Notes under the pieces: model-generated
Database searches by the model: none
What the model saw: the letters and a program-made list of their open reading frames with translations, nothing else
What the model was told of the DNA's origin: nothing
In this document: positions 18,654 through 28,202 of the stretch, piece by piece
Layout: each line of letters starts with the position of its first letter
Position numbering within the stretch: position 1 is the first letter of the stretch
Assembly (NCBI RefSeq): GCF_009617755.1
Contig: NZ_BGZH01000001.1
Coordinates: 1,178,001-1,242,000, forward strand
Direction of reading: 5' to 3'
From: Marinobacter salsuginis
Lineage (GTDB): Bacteria > Pseudomonadota > Gammaproteobacteria > Pseudomonadales > Oleiphilaceae
Length of the DNA stretch: 64,000 nucleotides
Position numbers and translations under genes: made by a program

Positions 18654-18659
18654 TATAAT
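18654..18659 (+). promoter_or_regulatory. Probable moaA promoter -10 element
   Basis: A perfect TATAAT lies 36 bp before the moaA ATG. At 17-bp spacing the -35 position reads GATCTG, a poor match, which suggests a need for an activator. Confidence 0.5.
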
Positions 18660-18694
18660 CAGGTTAAAAAACAATCGGCAACAGGACCAACCCG

Positions 18695-19687
18695 ATGCCC
18701 CAGAACAAGCTGACAGACCGTTTTGGCCGCACCGTCAACTACGTGCGTCTGTCCGTCACCGACCGGTGTGACTTCCGCTGCGTGTACTGCATGGCCGAGG
18801 ACATGACTTTCCTGCCCCGCCAGCAGGTTCTGACGCTTGAGGAAATCGCCCGCGTTGCCCGCAACTTTGTTGATCTGGGTACCGAGAAAATACGCCTGAC
18901 CGGCGGCGAGCCCCTGGTACGCAAGGATATTCTGGAACTGGTCAAGGAAATCGGCACCTACGGGCTGCGCGATTTCGCCATGACCACCAATGGCAGCCAG
19001 CTACCCACCATGGCCGAGCCCCTGCGCAAGGCCGGTATGCATCGCCTGAACATCAGCCTGGATTCTCTGGATGCGGAGAAATTCCACAACATTACCCGCA
19101 CCGGCAAACTCTCCCAGGTGCTGGACGGCATTGATGCTGCCCGGGAGGCCGGCTTCCGCGGCATCAAGATTAATACCGTGGTGATGAAAGGCCGCAACGA
19201 TGAAGAGGTCCCCGAGCTGGTCGAGTTCGCCCGGAAGAAGAACGTGGACATCACCTTTATCGAAGAAATGCCCCTGGGTGAGATTTCCGAGCATGATCGT
19301 GGTCTGGCCCTGTGCACCAGTGAGGAAGTGCGGGACATCATCCGCAAACACCACGCGTTGGTGCCCGCCACAGAGGATACCGGCGGTCCTGCCCGTTATT
19401 ACCGCATGGAAGATAGCAAGACCCGGGTCGGTTTCATTTCACCCCATTCCCACAACTTCTGCTCCACCTGCAACCGGGTGCGGGTAACCGTCGAAGGGCG
19501 GCTGCTACTGTGTCTGGGCAACGAGCACTCGGTGGATCTGCGCAGGGTTCTGCGGGGCAATCCGGTGACCGATGACAAGCTGCGGGAGACCATCATCAAT
19601 GCCATGGATCTGAAGCCTGAGCGGCATCACTTCTCCAGTAACGGGGATGTGCAGATTCTTCGGTTCATGAACATGACTGGCGGTTGA
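18695..19687 (+). CDS. moaA: GTP 3',8-cyclase MoaA
   Basis: Radical SAM enzyme that makes 3',8-cyclo-GTP, the first step of molybdopterin synthesis. The N-terminal CDFRCVYC cluster, the C-terminal cluster cysteines in [19 protein letters not shown], and the terminal Gly-Gly (NMTGG) are all present. 330 residues is normal. It lies between norB and nos on the opposite strand from nos; the cofactor is needed by NarG in this window. A separate housekeeping copy probably exists elsewhere, since other moa genes are absent here and P. aeruginosa has a nar-linked second moaA. Confidence 0.95.
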   Translation: MPQNKLTDRFGRTVNYVRLSVTDRCDFRCVYCMAEDMTFLPRQQVLTLEEIARVARNFVDLGTEKIRLTGGEPLVRKDILELVKEIGTYGLRDFAMTTNGSQLPTMAEPLRKAGMHRLNISLDSLDAEKFHNITRTGKLSQVLDGIDAAREAGFRGIKINTVVMKGRNDEEVPELVEFARKKNVDITFIEEMPLGEISEHDRGLALCTSEEVRDIIRKHHALVPATEDTGGPARYYRMEDSKTRVGFISPHSHNFCSTCNRVRVTVEGRLLLCLGNEHSVDLRRVLRGNPVTDDKLRETIINAMDLKPERHHFSSNGDVQILRFMNMTGG

Positions 19688-19699
19688 AAAGCCAGCATA

Positions 19700-19739
19700 A
19701 AAAAGGGGCCAGATGAAGGTTTTCATCTGGCCCCTTTTT
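19700..19739. terminator. Bidirectional terminator between moaA and nosL
   Basis: A perfect 18-bp stem (19700-19717 with 19722-19739, loop GGTT) flanked by A-run and T-run serves both convergent genes. The GGGGCCAGATGAA stem is nearly the same as the hairpin at 30552-30581, so it is also a member of a dispersed palindrome family. Confidence 0.9.
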
Positions 19740-19744
19740 CGTTT

Positions 19745-20281
19745 CTAGTGGTCCATTCCATCCATGCTGTTCATATTCATTCCAGCATTCAGGTTCTTCA
19801 TCGTTACCTCGCTGAACGCGAGCACCTCACCACCATGTGAATTGGCAAAATGATCTGCATCAGCCTGACTGGCAAACGATGCCAGTGTTGGACCCATGGC
19901 ACCCTTTCGGCTGGAACCAACAACATAGAAGGCGTCTCGGGCGTCGATCAGGGCGGTAGCGTCCGGGCTTGCCCACTCGGTTTCGGCCATGTCGTGTACG
20001 TACAGGGTATGATTGCGGTTAACGTTCTCTGGCTGGAGCGCCCACGCGAACATGTCCCGGGTGGAGCAGAATTTGCGCACGTGCTGGTCCTTTTCGGTGA
20101 TCGCCTGGCCCTTGGGACCGGGGAAGTTGGTAATGACCATGCCGCAGACGTGGCACTCGTCGCCGGTTGCGAAATTGACCGGGGCGGCTTTGGCAGTTGT
20201 TTGTTCTTCGCTACCTGAGCAAGCGGTCAATGCGAAGGCTGCCAGGGCGACCAGGAGCCAGTTGGGTTTACTTCTGTTCAT
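19745..20281 (-). CDS. nosL: NosL, copper chaperone lipoprotein
   Basis: A 178-residue lipoprotein with lipobox LTACSG. The conserved ECHVCGMVITNFPGPKGQ segment binds Cu(I) for delivery to NosZ CuZ assembly. A Met-rich tail (MNMNSMDGMDH) adds possible copper ligands. The open frame runs upstream through nosY in another frame; ATG 20281 gives the genuine signal sequence. Last gene of the nos operon, 14 bp after nosY and followed by a strong terminator. Confidence 0.94.
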   Translation of the reverse strand: MNRSKPNWLLVALAAFALTACSGSEEQTTAKAAPVNFATGDECHVCGMVITNFPGPKGQAITEKDQHVRKFCSTRDMFAWALQPENVNRNHTLYVHDMAETEWASPDATALIDARDAFYVVGSSRKGAMGPTLASFASQADADHFANSHGGEVLAFSEVTMKNLNAGMNMNSMDGMDH

Positions 20282-20295
20282 CGGGATAACTCCGT

Positions 20296-21126
20296 TCAGA
20301 TACGGCGGTTTCGGAAAAGTAACAGAGCGCCTGCCAGCGGGATGGCAATCCACAACACCAGACCAATCCACAGGCCCGCTACGCCGACGGGCAGATCGGC
20401 GCCAAGGCTGAGCACCCCACTGAGCTGGGCGCTGTCGCCAAAGGCAACGATATTGAGCAGGCGGTAGATATCCGTGGGATTGAGCATCAAGAGCCAGGGC
20501 AGCAGTTCCGCGCTGAACTGGCCTTCGCTGGCCACCAGGGTACCCAGCAGCATCAGGTCGAAGATCAGCACGAAGAAGAACCAGATCGCCAGGGCCAGGC
20601 CGGCGGCGATGGGCTTTTCGCTGACCCGGACACTGATCACATAGGCAAGGGCAATAAAGCCCCACCCCAATAGCACGGTAGAGCCGATGAAGCGCAGCAT
20701 GGCTGCCGCGAGACTGGCGATGGCCACGTCTTCGACCAATACGGCAATGGCCACGCCCGCTACGCCGAAACCAATTACGGTGGCCAGCGCGAGGGTCAGA
20801 CCATGGCCCAGAAACTTGCCGAGCAGCAGTTGGCTCCGACTCAGTGGGTAGGTCAGCAGCAACAAAAGGGTTCCGCCCTCTTCTTCGCCCACGATGGCGT
20901 CGTACGCCAACAACAATGCGATCAGTGGAATGAGGAAAATCCCAAGGCTCGCGAGGCTGGCAATGGTGGCCGGCGTGGAGGCATACCCCACCTGCCCCGA
21001 CGCTGCGGCACCAAACCAGGCGATGCCCAAAGCCAGGGTCGCAAACACCAGGGAAATGGCCATCAACCAACGATTGCGCAGGCTATCGCTGAGTTCTTTT
21101 CGGGCAATGGTCCAGATACTGTTCAT
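20296..21126 (-). CDS. nosY: NosY, ABC transporter permease
   Basis: A 276-residue protein with six hydrophobic segments, starting MNSIWTIARKELSDSLRNRW and including LLLLLTYPLSRSQLLLGKFL, as in NosY. With NosF it forms the transporter needed for copper-centre maturation of N2O reductase, acting with NosD. The start overlaps the nosF stop by 4 nt (ATGA), implying translational coupling. Confidence 0.94.
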   Translation of the reverse strand: MNSIWTIARKELSDSLRNRWLMAISLVFATLALGIAWFGAAASGQVGYASTPATIASLASLGIFLIPLIALLLAYDAIVGEEEGGTLLLLLTYPLSRSQLLLGKFLGHGLTLALATVIGFGVAGVAIAVLVEDVAIASLAAAMLRFIGSTVLLGWGFIALAYVISVRVSEKPIAAGLALAIWFFFVLIFDLMLLGTLVASEGQFSAELLPWLLMLNPTDIYRLLNIVAFGDSAQLSGVLSLGADLPVGVAGLWIGLVLWIAIPLAGALLLFRNRRI

Positions 21127-22055
21127 TTGCTGCCTCCCCGGTGGGCCAGGCCACCCGAACCGATAAAGTGCACGTAGATGTCTTCCAGGCTGGGCTGATG
21201 AATGCTGATATCGGCCACTTCACCCGAGGCCATTACGGCATTCAGCAGCGTCATCTTTTCCCTCGGCTGCACATCTACCTGCAGGCGCCCGCTGTCAGTC
21301 CTGAGGATCAGGCCACTGTTACTCGATGCCCTGTCAATTACCTTTTCCAGCGCCGAGATACTGTTCGCGGGATCCAGAGACAGGGTTACCGGCATATTGG
21401 CCTGCCGCCTCAACGCGGCCAGATCCCCGGCGGCCTTCAGCGCACCATTGGTAAGAATGGCGGCACGATCAATATAGGGCTCGACGCCGGGCAGGACATG
21501 GGAGCACAGCACGATGCCCGTGCCCCCATCACGCAAATCCCGTAGCAGCCGGTACAGGTCTGCCGTGGCGACCGGATCCAGTCCAACGGTAGGCTCATCC
21601 AGCATCAGCAGCTTGGGCTCGCCCAGCAGCGCCTGGGCCAGACCAAGACGCTGGCGCATGCCTTTCGAGTAGGTCTTGGTGCGGGCATTCATGGCATCGC
21701 CCAGGCCCACCTGCTCAAGCAGTCGGGGCACTTGCTGCAATGACGCACCTTTCAGCCGGGCAAAATGGGTAAGAATCTCCCGCCCGGTCAGTTGCGGATA
21801 AAACATCACATTCTCAGGCAGGTAACCGATGTGCTGGCTCACCTGCGGATCCCCGGCGTGACCACCCAGCACGGAAACAGAGCCCTGATTGGGCGTCATC
21901 AAACCCAGGATCAGCTTGATGCAGGTTGTCTTTCCGGCCCCGTTGTGACCAAACAGTCCCAGGATCTCGCCCGGCTCCAGGCGCAGATCAATTCCGTGCA
22001 GCACCGGGCTCTTGTCGTACCGGTAACTCACATTTTCAAGGTGAAAACAGCTCAT
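21123..22055 (-). CDS. nosF: NosF, ABC transporter ATPase
   Basis: A 310-residue ATPase. Walker A is GHNGAGKTTCIKL, the signature region is YSKGMRQRLGLAQALL, and Walker B is KLLMLDEPTVGLDP. Start ATG 22055 overlaps the nosD stop by 4 nt; the longer frame into nosD is rejected. It powers NosY in NosZ CuZ assembly. Confidence 0.95.
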   Translation of the reverse strand: MSCFHLENVSYRYDKSPVLHGIDLRLEPGEILGLFGHNGAGKTTCIKLILGLMTPNQGSVSVLGGHAGDPQVSQHIGYLPENVMFYPQLTGREILTHFARLKGASLQQVPRLLEQVGLGDAMNARTKTYSKGMRQRLGLAQALLGEPKLLMLDEPTVGLDPVATADLYRLLRDLRDGGTGIVLCSHVLPGVEPYIDRAAILTNGALKAAGDLAALRRQANMPVTLSLDPANSISALEKVIDRASSNSGLILRTDSGRLQVDVQPREKMTLLNAVMASGEVADISIHQPSLEDIYVHFIGSGGLAHRGGSK

Positions 22056-23320
22056 CGGATCTCCGTTTGAAGCTCTGCGGGCATCCGCATCAAGGGGTGG
22101 GAATCGGTGACACCGGCGGCCTTGACCACTGGAAACGCATCCTGCACCCAGCGCAGGGTATCCACCGCCGGGCTGAACATCAGAACCTTGGCTTCCGGGT
22201 ATTTCCACAGCAGCCGGTCCACGTTGTCATTGGGCTCATAGGGCACATCGCCAACGCCATCCTGATTCCGGTCCCAGCCCAGGTAATCACTCCAGAAATT
22301 GCCGCCATTCCCTTTCGACCACTCCTGGGTGCGGGTGGCCACATACTTGACCTGCCGCTGATTGTTCACGAACGCGTTGCCAAAAACCTCGTTGTCTTCC
22401 GAACCCGCCGTCAGATGAATACCGATATTACTGTCAGCGAAAACATTGCCCTCAAACGTGTTGTACAGGGAGTTATAGATAAACACCGCCTTGCCTTCGG
22501 CGCCCTCAATCGCAACACCAGCTGTCTGCCCCTGGGACACCCCCGTCACCACATTCCCCCGCAGCTCCGACTGGGTAATGAAATTCATCAGAATCCCGTA
22601 GTTCTCATCATTCACCGACCGGTTGTTGATCACCGTCAGACGCTTGCTCTGCATCAGCGCATAACCCGTTCGCGTGTTCCGGGTAACGTTGTTCTCAAGC
22701 AGATTGTTCATCGAGTACATGTAATGAATGCCATAACGCAGATCCGCCATCTCATTGCCGCGGATCGTATTGTTATTCGCCGTCTCGATATAGATCGCAT
22801 CCCGGGTCTGACGAATGTCATTACCCTCAATCAGTGCCCCCGTCGTGTTGAACAGATGAATCCCGTTACCCCGATCATTCGGACGCAGCGAGTCATCACC
22901 TCGAATCGTATTATTGCGAACCGTCACATCCGGCGTTGCATCCAGCCACACCCCAAAACCCGGCCCCTCCAACCGGTTGTTCTCCACCACGGCACCACGC
23001 GCCTCCCGGGCGACAAAAATCCCCGAATCCAACTCGTTCAGATTGCTGCCCCAGTTGCGAACGGCACAGCTGGAAAACGTCACCCCCTCGGCGACGATAT
23101 CCACCGCATTGCCCTGCCCGCCCGGATCAATCACTGTTTCTTCATGACAAGACACAGACACCCCGGGCACCCGGATTGCCAGAGACGAAATCTGCTCAGG
23201 TGGAAGCTCAAAGCTCGCACCCGGTTCCAGGGCATCAAGCTGTTCTTGCAGGTCCGCTTGCGCGGTCAGCGAAAACAGAGCGACTGTCAGGGCCACTCCA
23301 TAACGCAATAGTAGATACAT
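22052..23320 (-). CDS. nosD: NosD, periplasmic copper-centre assembly protein
   Basis: A 422-residue secreted protein with signal peptide (LRYGVALTVALFSLTAQA) and a right-handed parallel beta-helix of repeated N-rich turns (for example NNTIRGNEM, NNLLENNVT, VINNRSVN), as in NosD/CASH domains. It works with NosFY and NosL to load CuZ. Unlike the tight overlaps further along the operon, it is separated from nosZ by 228 bp that contain the dispersed repeat at 23371-23488 and a small hairpin. Confidence 0.94.
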   Translation of the reverse strand: MYLLLRYGVALTVALFSLTAQADLQEQLDALEPGASFELPPEQISSLAIRVPGVSVSCHEETVIDPGGQGNAVDIVAEGVTFSSCAVRNWGSNLNELDSGIFVAREARGAVVENNRLEGPGFGVWLDATPDVTVRNNTIRGDDSLRPNDRGNGIHLFNTTGALIEGNDIRQTRDAIYIETANNNTIRGNEMADLRYGIHYMYSMNNLLENNVTRNTRTGYALMQSKRLTVINNRSVNDENYGILMNFITQSELRGNVVTGVSQGQTAGVAIEGAEGKAVFIYNSLYNTFEGNVFADSNIGIHLTAGSEDNEVFGNAFVNNQRQVKYVATRTQEWSKGNGGNFWSDYLGWDRNQDGVGDVPYEPNDNVDRLLWKYPEAKVLMFSPAVDTLRWVQDAFPVVKAAGVTDSHPLMRMPAELQTEIR

Positions 23321-23370
23321 CTATGATTCTCTATAAGTGAAGCAGGTCCGAAGCCACCGCCCTTGGTACG

Positions 23371-23488
23371 GCAAGCCAAGAGGAGAACCCTTTCCAAAAC
23401 TGTGCGGAGCCATGGATGGCGGAGCCCAAGCGCCACATGGATGTGCCGCAAGGAGCGTGTTTTGGAAAGGCTTCTCCTCTTGGGTTGC
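23371..23488. repeat. Dispersed structured repeat, copy 1 (nosZ-nosD spacer)
   Basis: Outer arms 23371-23400 and 23459-23488 pair at 28 of 30 positions. They enclose two small palindromes, GCCAT-GG-ATGGC and CACAT-GG-ATGTG. The 72-bp core 23394-23465 matches the reverse complement of 29609-29680 at 65 of 72 positions, while the outer arms share only CCAAAAC with the other copy. No ORF is convincing. In the nos mRNA it would fold as a large hairpin between nosZ and nosD. Confidence 0.85.
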
Positions 23489-23511
23489 TTCTCCAAAGTT
23501 GGAAATCACCA

Positions 23512-23530
23512 GGACTCCCAAAAGGAGTCC
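23512..23530. repeat. Hairpin downstream of nosZ
   Basis: GGACTCC-CAAAA-GGAGTCC is a perfect 7-bp stem 18 bp after the nosZ stop. There is no T-run on the minus strand, so it could stabilise the nosZ mRNA 3' end or attenuate nosDFYL rather than end transcription. Confidence 0.5.
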
Positions 23531-23548
23531 CGGCGAAAGAGAGACCTA

Positions 23549-25444
23549 TCAGGCCTTCTCAACAATCATGCGACCCCGCATCTCCATATGCAGCGCATGA
23601 CAGAACCAGTTGCAGTAGTACCAGTGCACCCCAGGGCGATCCGCCTTGAAGGTCACTGAAGACGTCTGCTGCGGACTGATCTCCATGCTCACGCCATGGT
23701 TCACCATGCAGAAACCGTGGGTCACATCCTCAATGGTGTCCAGGTTGGTCACATACACCGTAACCTCATCACCCTGCTTCACCTTGAACTCGGTCATCCC
23801 GTACTGCGGCGCAATCGAGGTCATGTAAACACGAACCTTGTTGCCATCCCGGATAACCTTGTTGTCGGCTTCCAGAGTCACACCATCCTTCTTGGCCTGC
23901 TCAACAGCAGAGGCAAAGAACGGATCGTCGCGCTCATAGATCTTCCGTGTCTTGATCTGATCACGACGTACAAGGATGCAGTCGTGGGGCTCAGCGAAGG
24001 TCGGGCCGTCGTGAACCAGCTTCATCTCCTCGCCGGAGATATCGATCAACTGGTCGTTCTCCGCGTGCAGAGGTCCAACCGGGAGGAACCGGTCCTTGGA
24101 GAACTTCGACAGTACCACCAGCCACTTGCCATCAGCATCCCGGGATTCGGTCAGGGACGCGTGGTTGTGGCCCGGCTGATAATGGACGTCCAGCTTCTGA
24201 CGGATGTAGTTCACATCCTCGCCGTTGTAGTGCCTGATGGCATCGGCAATGTTCCACTTGGCCACCTGGCTGTCGATAAACAGAGTGGTGTAGGCATTGC
24301 CACGGCCGTCAAAGGTTGTGTGCAGGGGCCCAAGACCCAGTTCCGGCTCGCCCACCACGGTATCCCGCGGCTCGATCTTGCCATCAAACAGATCATCCAG
24401 CTTGTCGATCGCAATGATGGATACGGTCGGAGACAGCTTGCCGTTGGCAATGAAGTATTTGCCGTCCGGAGAGGTATTCAGACCGTGCGGGTTCTTCGGA
24501 ACCGGAATGTAACGGGTCAGCTCCGAGCCGGCACGACCGTCTACCACAGGCACCTTGGAATCACCCAGGGTCTTGTAGTTGCCATTCTTGACCGCCTGCT
24601 CAATACGCTCGATGTTGAACACCACCGCCCAGTCGCGATCGTTGCGCATGGTACCGGCCAGATCCAGCGCCTTCTCCGAGTTGTAGCAGGTGGAGCAGGC
24701 GTACTTGCCGGTGTAGTCGGCATCGGTGTTATCCAGGTTGCCGTCCACGATCACCTGGAACGCTACCTCCATGGTTTCCGCGTCTATCGCGTTGAACATG
24801 GTGAAGCTGCTTTCAAGGCTGGTGTCGCTGCCATCGTTCGGATGGGGAATGACATACTCGGCGTTGCAGAACACATACTTGGTCTTGGGCACCTTCTGAA
24901 GCCGCAGGCCGTGAATGGCCTGAACGTTCGGAATCGTGGTGATCTTGTCACACTTCATGATATCCAGGCGGATACGGGCAACGCGGGTGTTGGCCTTGTC
25001 GTTGATGAACAGGTATTTGCCGTCGTAACGACCGTCCGTCATGGAAATGTGGGGGTGGTGGGAATCGCCGTTCAGGTGGGTATTGTCATGGCCCAGAACG
25101 TCCTTGCTCTCGTTGCTGATACCCCAGCCCGTCGCGGAATCCACGTTGAATACGGGGATACGCATTAGCTCCCGCATGGAGGGTACGCCCAGAACCCGAA
25201 CCTCACCGGAGTGACCACCGCTCCAGAAGCCGTAATACTCATCAAGCTCTCCCGGATGGATCACATATTTGTTGCGGGCCTCCTCGGCTGCGGCCGCGAA
25301 TGCCTCACGGGACATTACCGCGGTGCCAAGCCCGGTTGCACCGGCGACACCCGCCAGAGCAGCAGCCCCCATGAACCGACGGCGACTCTGGCCGCTTTCC
25401 GGAAGCTCATTCAGGTCTTTGGTCAGATCATCTCTTCTTTTCAT
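23549..25444 (-). CDS. nosZ: NosZ, nitrous-oxide reductase (clade I)
   Basis: A 631-residue periplasmic enzyme that reduces N2O to N2. The N-terminus has a twin-arginine signal, [13 protein letters not shown], so it is the Tat-exported clade I type. CuZ histidines lie in [38 protein letters not shown] and EPHDC. The CuA site is in the C-terminal cupredoxin domain: HGFCMVNHG and [12 protein letters not shown] (Cys 611 and 615, His 619, Met 622). ATG 25444 is chosen over an upstream frame extension because it gives the compact Tat signal. It lies between nosR and nosD. Confidence 0.97.
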   Translation of the reverse strand: MKRRDDLTKDLNELPESGQSRRRFMGAAALAGVAGATGLGTAVMSREAFAAAAEEARNKYVIHPGELDEYYGFWSGGHSGEVRVLGVPSMRELMRIPVFNVDSATGWGISNESKDVLGHDNTHLNGDSHHPHISMTDGRYDGKYLFINDKANTRVARIRLDIMKCDKITTIPNVQAIHGLRLQKVPKTKYVFCNAEYVIPHPNDGSDTSLESSFTMFNAIDAETMEVAFQVIVDGNLDNTDADYTGKYACSTCYNSEKALDLAGTMRNDRDWAVVFNIERIEQAVKNGNYKTLGDSKVPVVDGRAGSELTRYIPVPKNPHGLNTSPDGKYFIANGKLSPTVSIIAIDKLDDLFDGKIEPRDTVVGEPELGLGPLHTTFDGRGNAYTTLFIDSQVAKWNIADAIRHYNGEDVNYIRQKLDVHYQPGHNHASLTESRDADGKWLVVLSKFSKDRFLPVGPLHAENDQLIDISGEEMKLVHDGPTFAEPHDCILVRRDQIKTRKIYERDDPFFASAVEQAKKDGVTLEADNKVIRDGNKVRVYMTSIAPQYGMTEFKVKQGDEVTVYVTNLDTIEDVTHGFCMVNHGVSMEISPQQTSSVTFKADRPGVHWYYCNWFCHALHMEMRGRMIVEKA

Positions 25445-25507
25445 AACATCCAACTCCGTTATTGGTAATGGCGGTTTACTTCTCATGCTTTCTTTTTTTG
25501 GGACTAC

Positions 25508-27652
25508 TCAGGACACCTGAACCACGGGTATTTCCTCCGGGTGGCCCGGTGCATTATGACCACGGCGCTTACCGCGTCGCTTGACGATCAGCGGCGGGCA
25601 CTTGTGGTCATCGAAATAGGTCATCTGGCAATCCAGGCAGTAATGGCATTCCATGTAGTTGATGTGCCCGTCCGGATGGATCGCCTGGACTTCGCACTCG
25701 TGATCGCACAGCCGGCAGGGGTTGCCACACTCCTTGCGCCGCTTGAGCCAGTCGAACACTCTCAATTTGCTGGGCAGCGCCAGGGCTGCACCCAGCGGAC
25801 ACATGTAGCGGCAGAACACCTTTCGGGTGAAGAGGTTGACAACCAGCAACAGGACGGCGTAAGTCACGAAAGGCCAGCTACGATCAAACTTGAGGGTGAT
25901 CGCGGTCTTGAACGGCTCCACCTCGGCCAGGCGCTCGGCGGTTGCCATGGAATCGAGGGACACCCCGAACAGCACCAGCAGGATGATGTACTTGATGGCC
26001 CAGAGCCGTTCGTGCACTGCAAAGGGCACGGTGTATTGAGGCACCTTCAGCTTCCGGGCAATTTCATTCAGCAATTCCTGGAGTGCACCGAATGGGCACA
26101 ACCAGCCGCAGTAAACCGCCCGCCCCCAGAGCAGGACGATGGCGGCCACCACGGCCCAGAGGATGAACAACATGGGGTCGATCAGGAACGTGCTCCAACT
26201 GAACCCGCTGATCAGGCTATTGGCAAATGTGAGCACGTTGACGATGGACAACTGCCCCATGGCGTACCAGCCGATGAAAAAGAGCGTGTAGGTCAGGAAG
26301 GCGTGGCGAATCCAGCGCATCATCTTCGGCTTTTTCACCAGCCAGTCCTGGAAAAACAGGATGAACATCAGCACGCCGATACCGATACCGAGCACCACAA
26401 TCTGGAACTCCCGCTGGTACCACACCTGTACCCACATGGGCTGGCTCTCCAGCCATTCTTCCTCGGAGACGACAGGCTCCGGACGGGTGTAATACTGCTC
26501 CGGCAGCTGATACTCCAGCGGAAACACCTGGAACTCGCTGTCCAGGGGGCCGGTCTGGCGTTTCACAGTGAGCTCGAGTGTCCAGAGGGTGCCGGGATCG
26601 AAGTTGTACTGCTGGCGAATAATGAAGATCGCCATCTCGGTGAATTCCGGCATACCCTCGGCGTAGACATCGCTCAGCCGGTAGAAATCCAGGTCGCGGA
26701 AGTTGAAGGTATCGCCGAACTGACGGATCTGGATGCGGTCGAAAATGCCACCGCGAACATAACCCGAGCCCTTGAAGGAGTATTCGCCGTTGGCCATGAC
26801 GGCAATGGCGTGCTCGCCCTCCTCCAGCTCGGATGTCAGCCACTGGTACTGGCTCTCTCCCAGCAGGTTACGGCCAATAGTGGGAGCATCCAGGTAAGCG
26901 GTATACAGATCGATCAGTGGCTCATTTCGCTCTTCGGGCCCTGCGGTATCAACACCCTCGGCTTCCGTCCCCTTGAAGGAATCATCCACCTGCCCCTTGG
27001 TGAGCAGCAGCCGGCGCACCGAGCCGTCTCCGGTCAGTTCCTCCCATGTTTTCTGCTCGAAGGCCTGCTTGTCCACGGTAGCCAGCGGCGGACGGGAGCC
27101 GTCCTCGCCCTCGACCATACCCAGTTCCACGCCCACCCGATGGGCAGTACGCATGATCACTTCGTTGATAACCATTACGGTTACCGTGGCGCCGGACAGT
27201 CCGTCAACGGCTACCTTGCGCTCCGAGGAGGTTCCGCCCACGGTTACCCGCTGGTCGGCTTTCAGGCCCGTGTACTGATCGGTAAAGGTGTGAAGCTTGC
27301 TCTCCGGAATACCCACCAGAAGTATGGGTTCATCGTGGTGGATGACCTTGGCGGCCTTGATGGTGCCTTCGATATCCAGTACCACCAGGGCGTTGACGGG
27401 CTTGCCCGAGTAGGCGGGTGTCTGGACAAAGTCCAGGGACTGATAGGCGTAGCCCACCAGTTCATCGCGGGCATAGAGCTCCTGAATGGCTCGGTTGCCT
27501 TTCCGGGGGACAACCCTGGTGACTTCCGGGAAAGCCTGCCCGATGACCTGACGACCGGCAACAGGCTCATACTTGGCCAAAGGCGCTGCATTCAGGGCCA
27601 TGGCCATGATCGACGCGAAAAAGAGAACAGCGAAGCGGGAAAAAACGGACAC
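25508..27652 (-). CDS. nosR: NosR, membrane flavo/iron-sulfur regulator and electron donor
   Basis: A 714-residue protein starting at GTG 27652 with a GGGAG site. A signal/first helix leads to a periplasmic FMN-binding domain (DGLSGATVTVMVINEV near residues 153-168), then several membrane helices with polyferredoxin-like CGWLCPFG and CRYMCPLG motifs, and cytoplasmic 4Fe-4S cysteines in CGNPCRLCDHEC and CHYCLDC. NosR feeds electrons from the quinol pool to NosZ and is required for nosZ expression. No apbE/nosX flavin transferase is seen in the window. First gene of the nos operon. Confidence 0.96.
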   Translation of the reverse strand: MSVFSRFAVLFFASIMAMALNAAPLAKYEPVAGRQVIGQAFPEVTRVVPRKGNRAIQELYARDELVGYAYQSLDFVQTPAYSGKPVNALVVLDIEGTIKAAKVIHHDEPILLVGIPESKLHTFTDQYTGLKADQRVTVGGTSSERKVAVDGLSGATVTVMVINEVIMRTAHRVGVELGMVEGEDGSRPPLATVDKQAFEQKTWEELTGDGSVRRLLLTKGQVDDSFKGTEAEGVDTAGPEERNEPLIDLYTAYLDAPTIGRNLLGESQYQWLTSELEEGEHAIAVMANGEYSFKGSGYVRGGIFDRIQIRQFGDTFNFRDLDFYRLSDVYAEGMPEFTEMAIFIIRQQYNFDPGTLWTLELTVKRQTGPLDSEFQVFPLEYQLPEQYYTRPEPVVSEEEWLESQPMWVQVWYQREFQIVVLGIGIGVLMFILFFQDWLVKKPKMMRWIRHAFLTYTLFFIGWYAMGQLSIVNVLTFANSLISGFSWSTFLIDPMLFILWAVVAAIVLLWGRAVYCGWLCPFGALQELLNEIARKLKVPQYTVPFAVHERLWAIKYIILLVLFGVSLDSMATAERLAEVEPFKTAITLKFDRSWPFVTYAVLLLVVNLFTRKVFCRYMCPLGAALALPSKLRVFDWLKRRKECGNPCRLCDHECEVQAIHPDGHINYMECHYCLDCQMTYFDDHKCPPLIVKRRGKRRGHNAPGHPEEIPVVQVS

Positions 27653-27759
27653 AGAAGACTCCCTGAGAAAAAGCGCCTTATTGCTTCAGCCTAGGCAAAT
27701 TAGAGGAAAATCAAATACCTCTTATTGAATACACCTCGCAGGTAAACTGATCGGATTCT

Positions 27760-27783
27760 CGCTGTCAGCCCAGGCTGACAGCG
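27760..27783. repeat. Perfect hairpin at the end of the gene upstream of nosR
   Basis: CGCTGTCAGCC and GGCTGACAGCG form an 11-bp perfect stem with a 2-nt loop, overlapping the stop codon of the 133-residue protein and lying about 107 bp before nosR. No T-run follows on the minus strand, so it may be an RNA-processing or attenuation element between the dnr gene set and nosR. Confidence 0.5.
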
Positions 27784-28166
27784 TTTCCCTGCGTATCGAG
27801 AGGGAGGTAATTATTTATATGACCAAGGCGGATGGACTCCACCATCATGGTCAATGGTTGTTGCGCTTCGTCAGTGGATGGAGGCGTGCCGCCCCGGCCA
27901 GACATGGCGGCAACAAACACCACGTCCCAGGACTGGCCCGTGGCCCGGGACTCTTCATGCAGCGTCGCGAAATCCGGGGCTTCATCGGGGGTCTTGTCGA
28001 CGCAGACTACCGGCGTCAGGGCGCCACCCTCGCCGCGCTCGAAGGCGGCTTTTTCTTCCGGGGACGCCTCATCCGGCAACTCTGCCCGGCAGAACACGAA
28101 TAGCAGGCGCTGGGGTTCCTGCTGGCTATAAGAGGCCTGAATCAGGTCACTGTAACTGCTGATCAT
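27765..28166 (-). CDS. Small conserved-looking protein of unknown function in the dnr-nos interval
   Basis: A 133-residue soluble protein with the segments PQRLLFVFCRAELPDEASPEEKA and a C-terminal MMVESIRLGHINNYLPLDTQGN (given here only as landmarks). Similar proteins are, from memory, often labelled ribonucleotide reductase subunit alpha in databases; I see no radical or nucleotide-binding motif to support that name. It lies 36 bp after the DGC-domain gene and 112 bp before nosR, all on the minus strand, so it is probably part of the dnr-regulated group. Confidence 0.7.
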   Translation of the reverse strand: MISSYSDLIQASYSQQEPQRLLFVFCRAELPDEASPEEKAAFERGEGGALTPVVCVDKTPDEAPDFATLHEESRATGQSWDVVFVAAMSGRGGTPPSTDEAQQPLTMMVESIRLGHINNYLPLDTQGNAVSLG

Positions 28167-28202
28167 TTTGGTGAATCCTTACTGGTACCGGGCCGCTGCG
28201 AT

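Noticed and set aside
20282..21070. N-terminal extension of the nosL frame through nosY
   Set aside because: Out-of-frame reading of nosY; nosL has its own start and lipoprotein signal at 20281.
23394..23465. Integron attC site or IS-derived element for the dispersed repeat
   Set aside because: No GTTRRRY core sites, no integrase or transposase nearby, and no clear direct target duplications.
23696..25168. 490-residue open frame on the plus strand opposite nosZ
   Set aside because: Antisense shadow of a highly conserved gene; composition is typical of GC-rich antisense frames, with no motif or ribosome site.
25541..27694. 717-residue plus-strand open frame opposite nosR
   Set aside because: Shadow frame; nosR on the minus strand has all expected domains.
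27765..28166. Ribonucleotide reductase subunit for the 133-residue protein
   Set aside because: Far too short and without nucleotide-binding or radical motifs; the name seems a database artefact.
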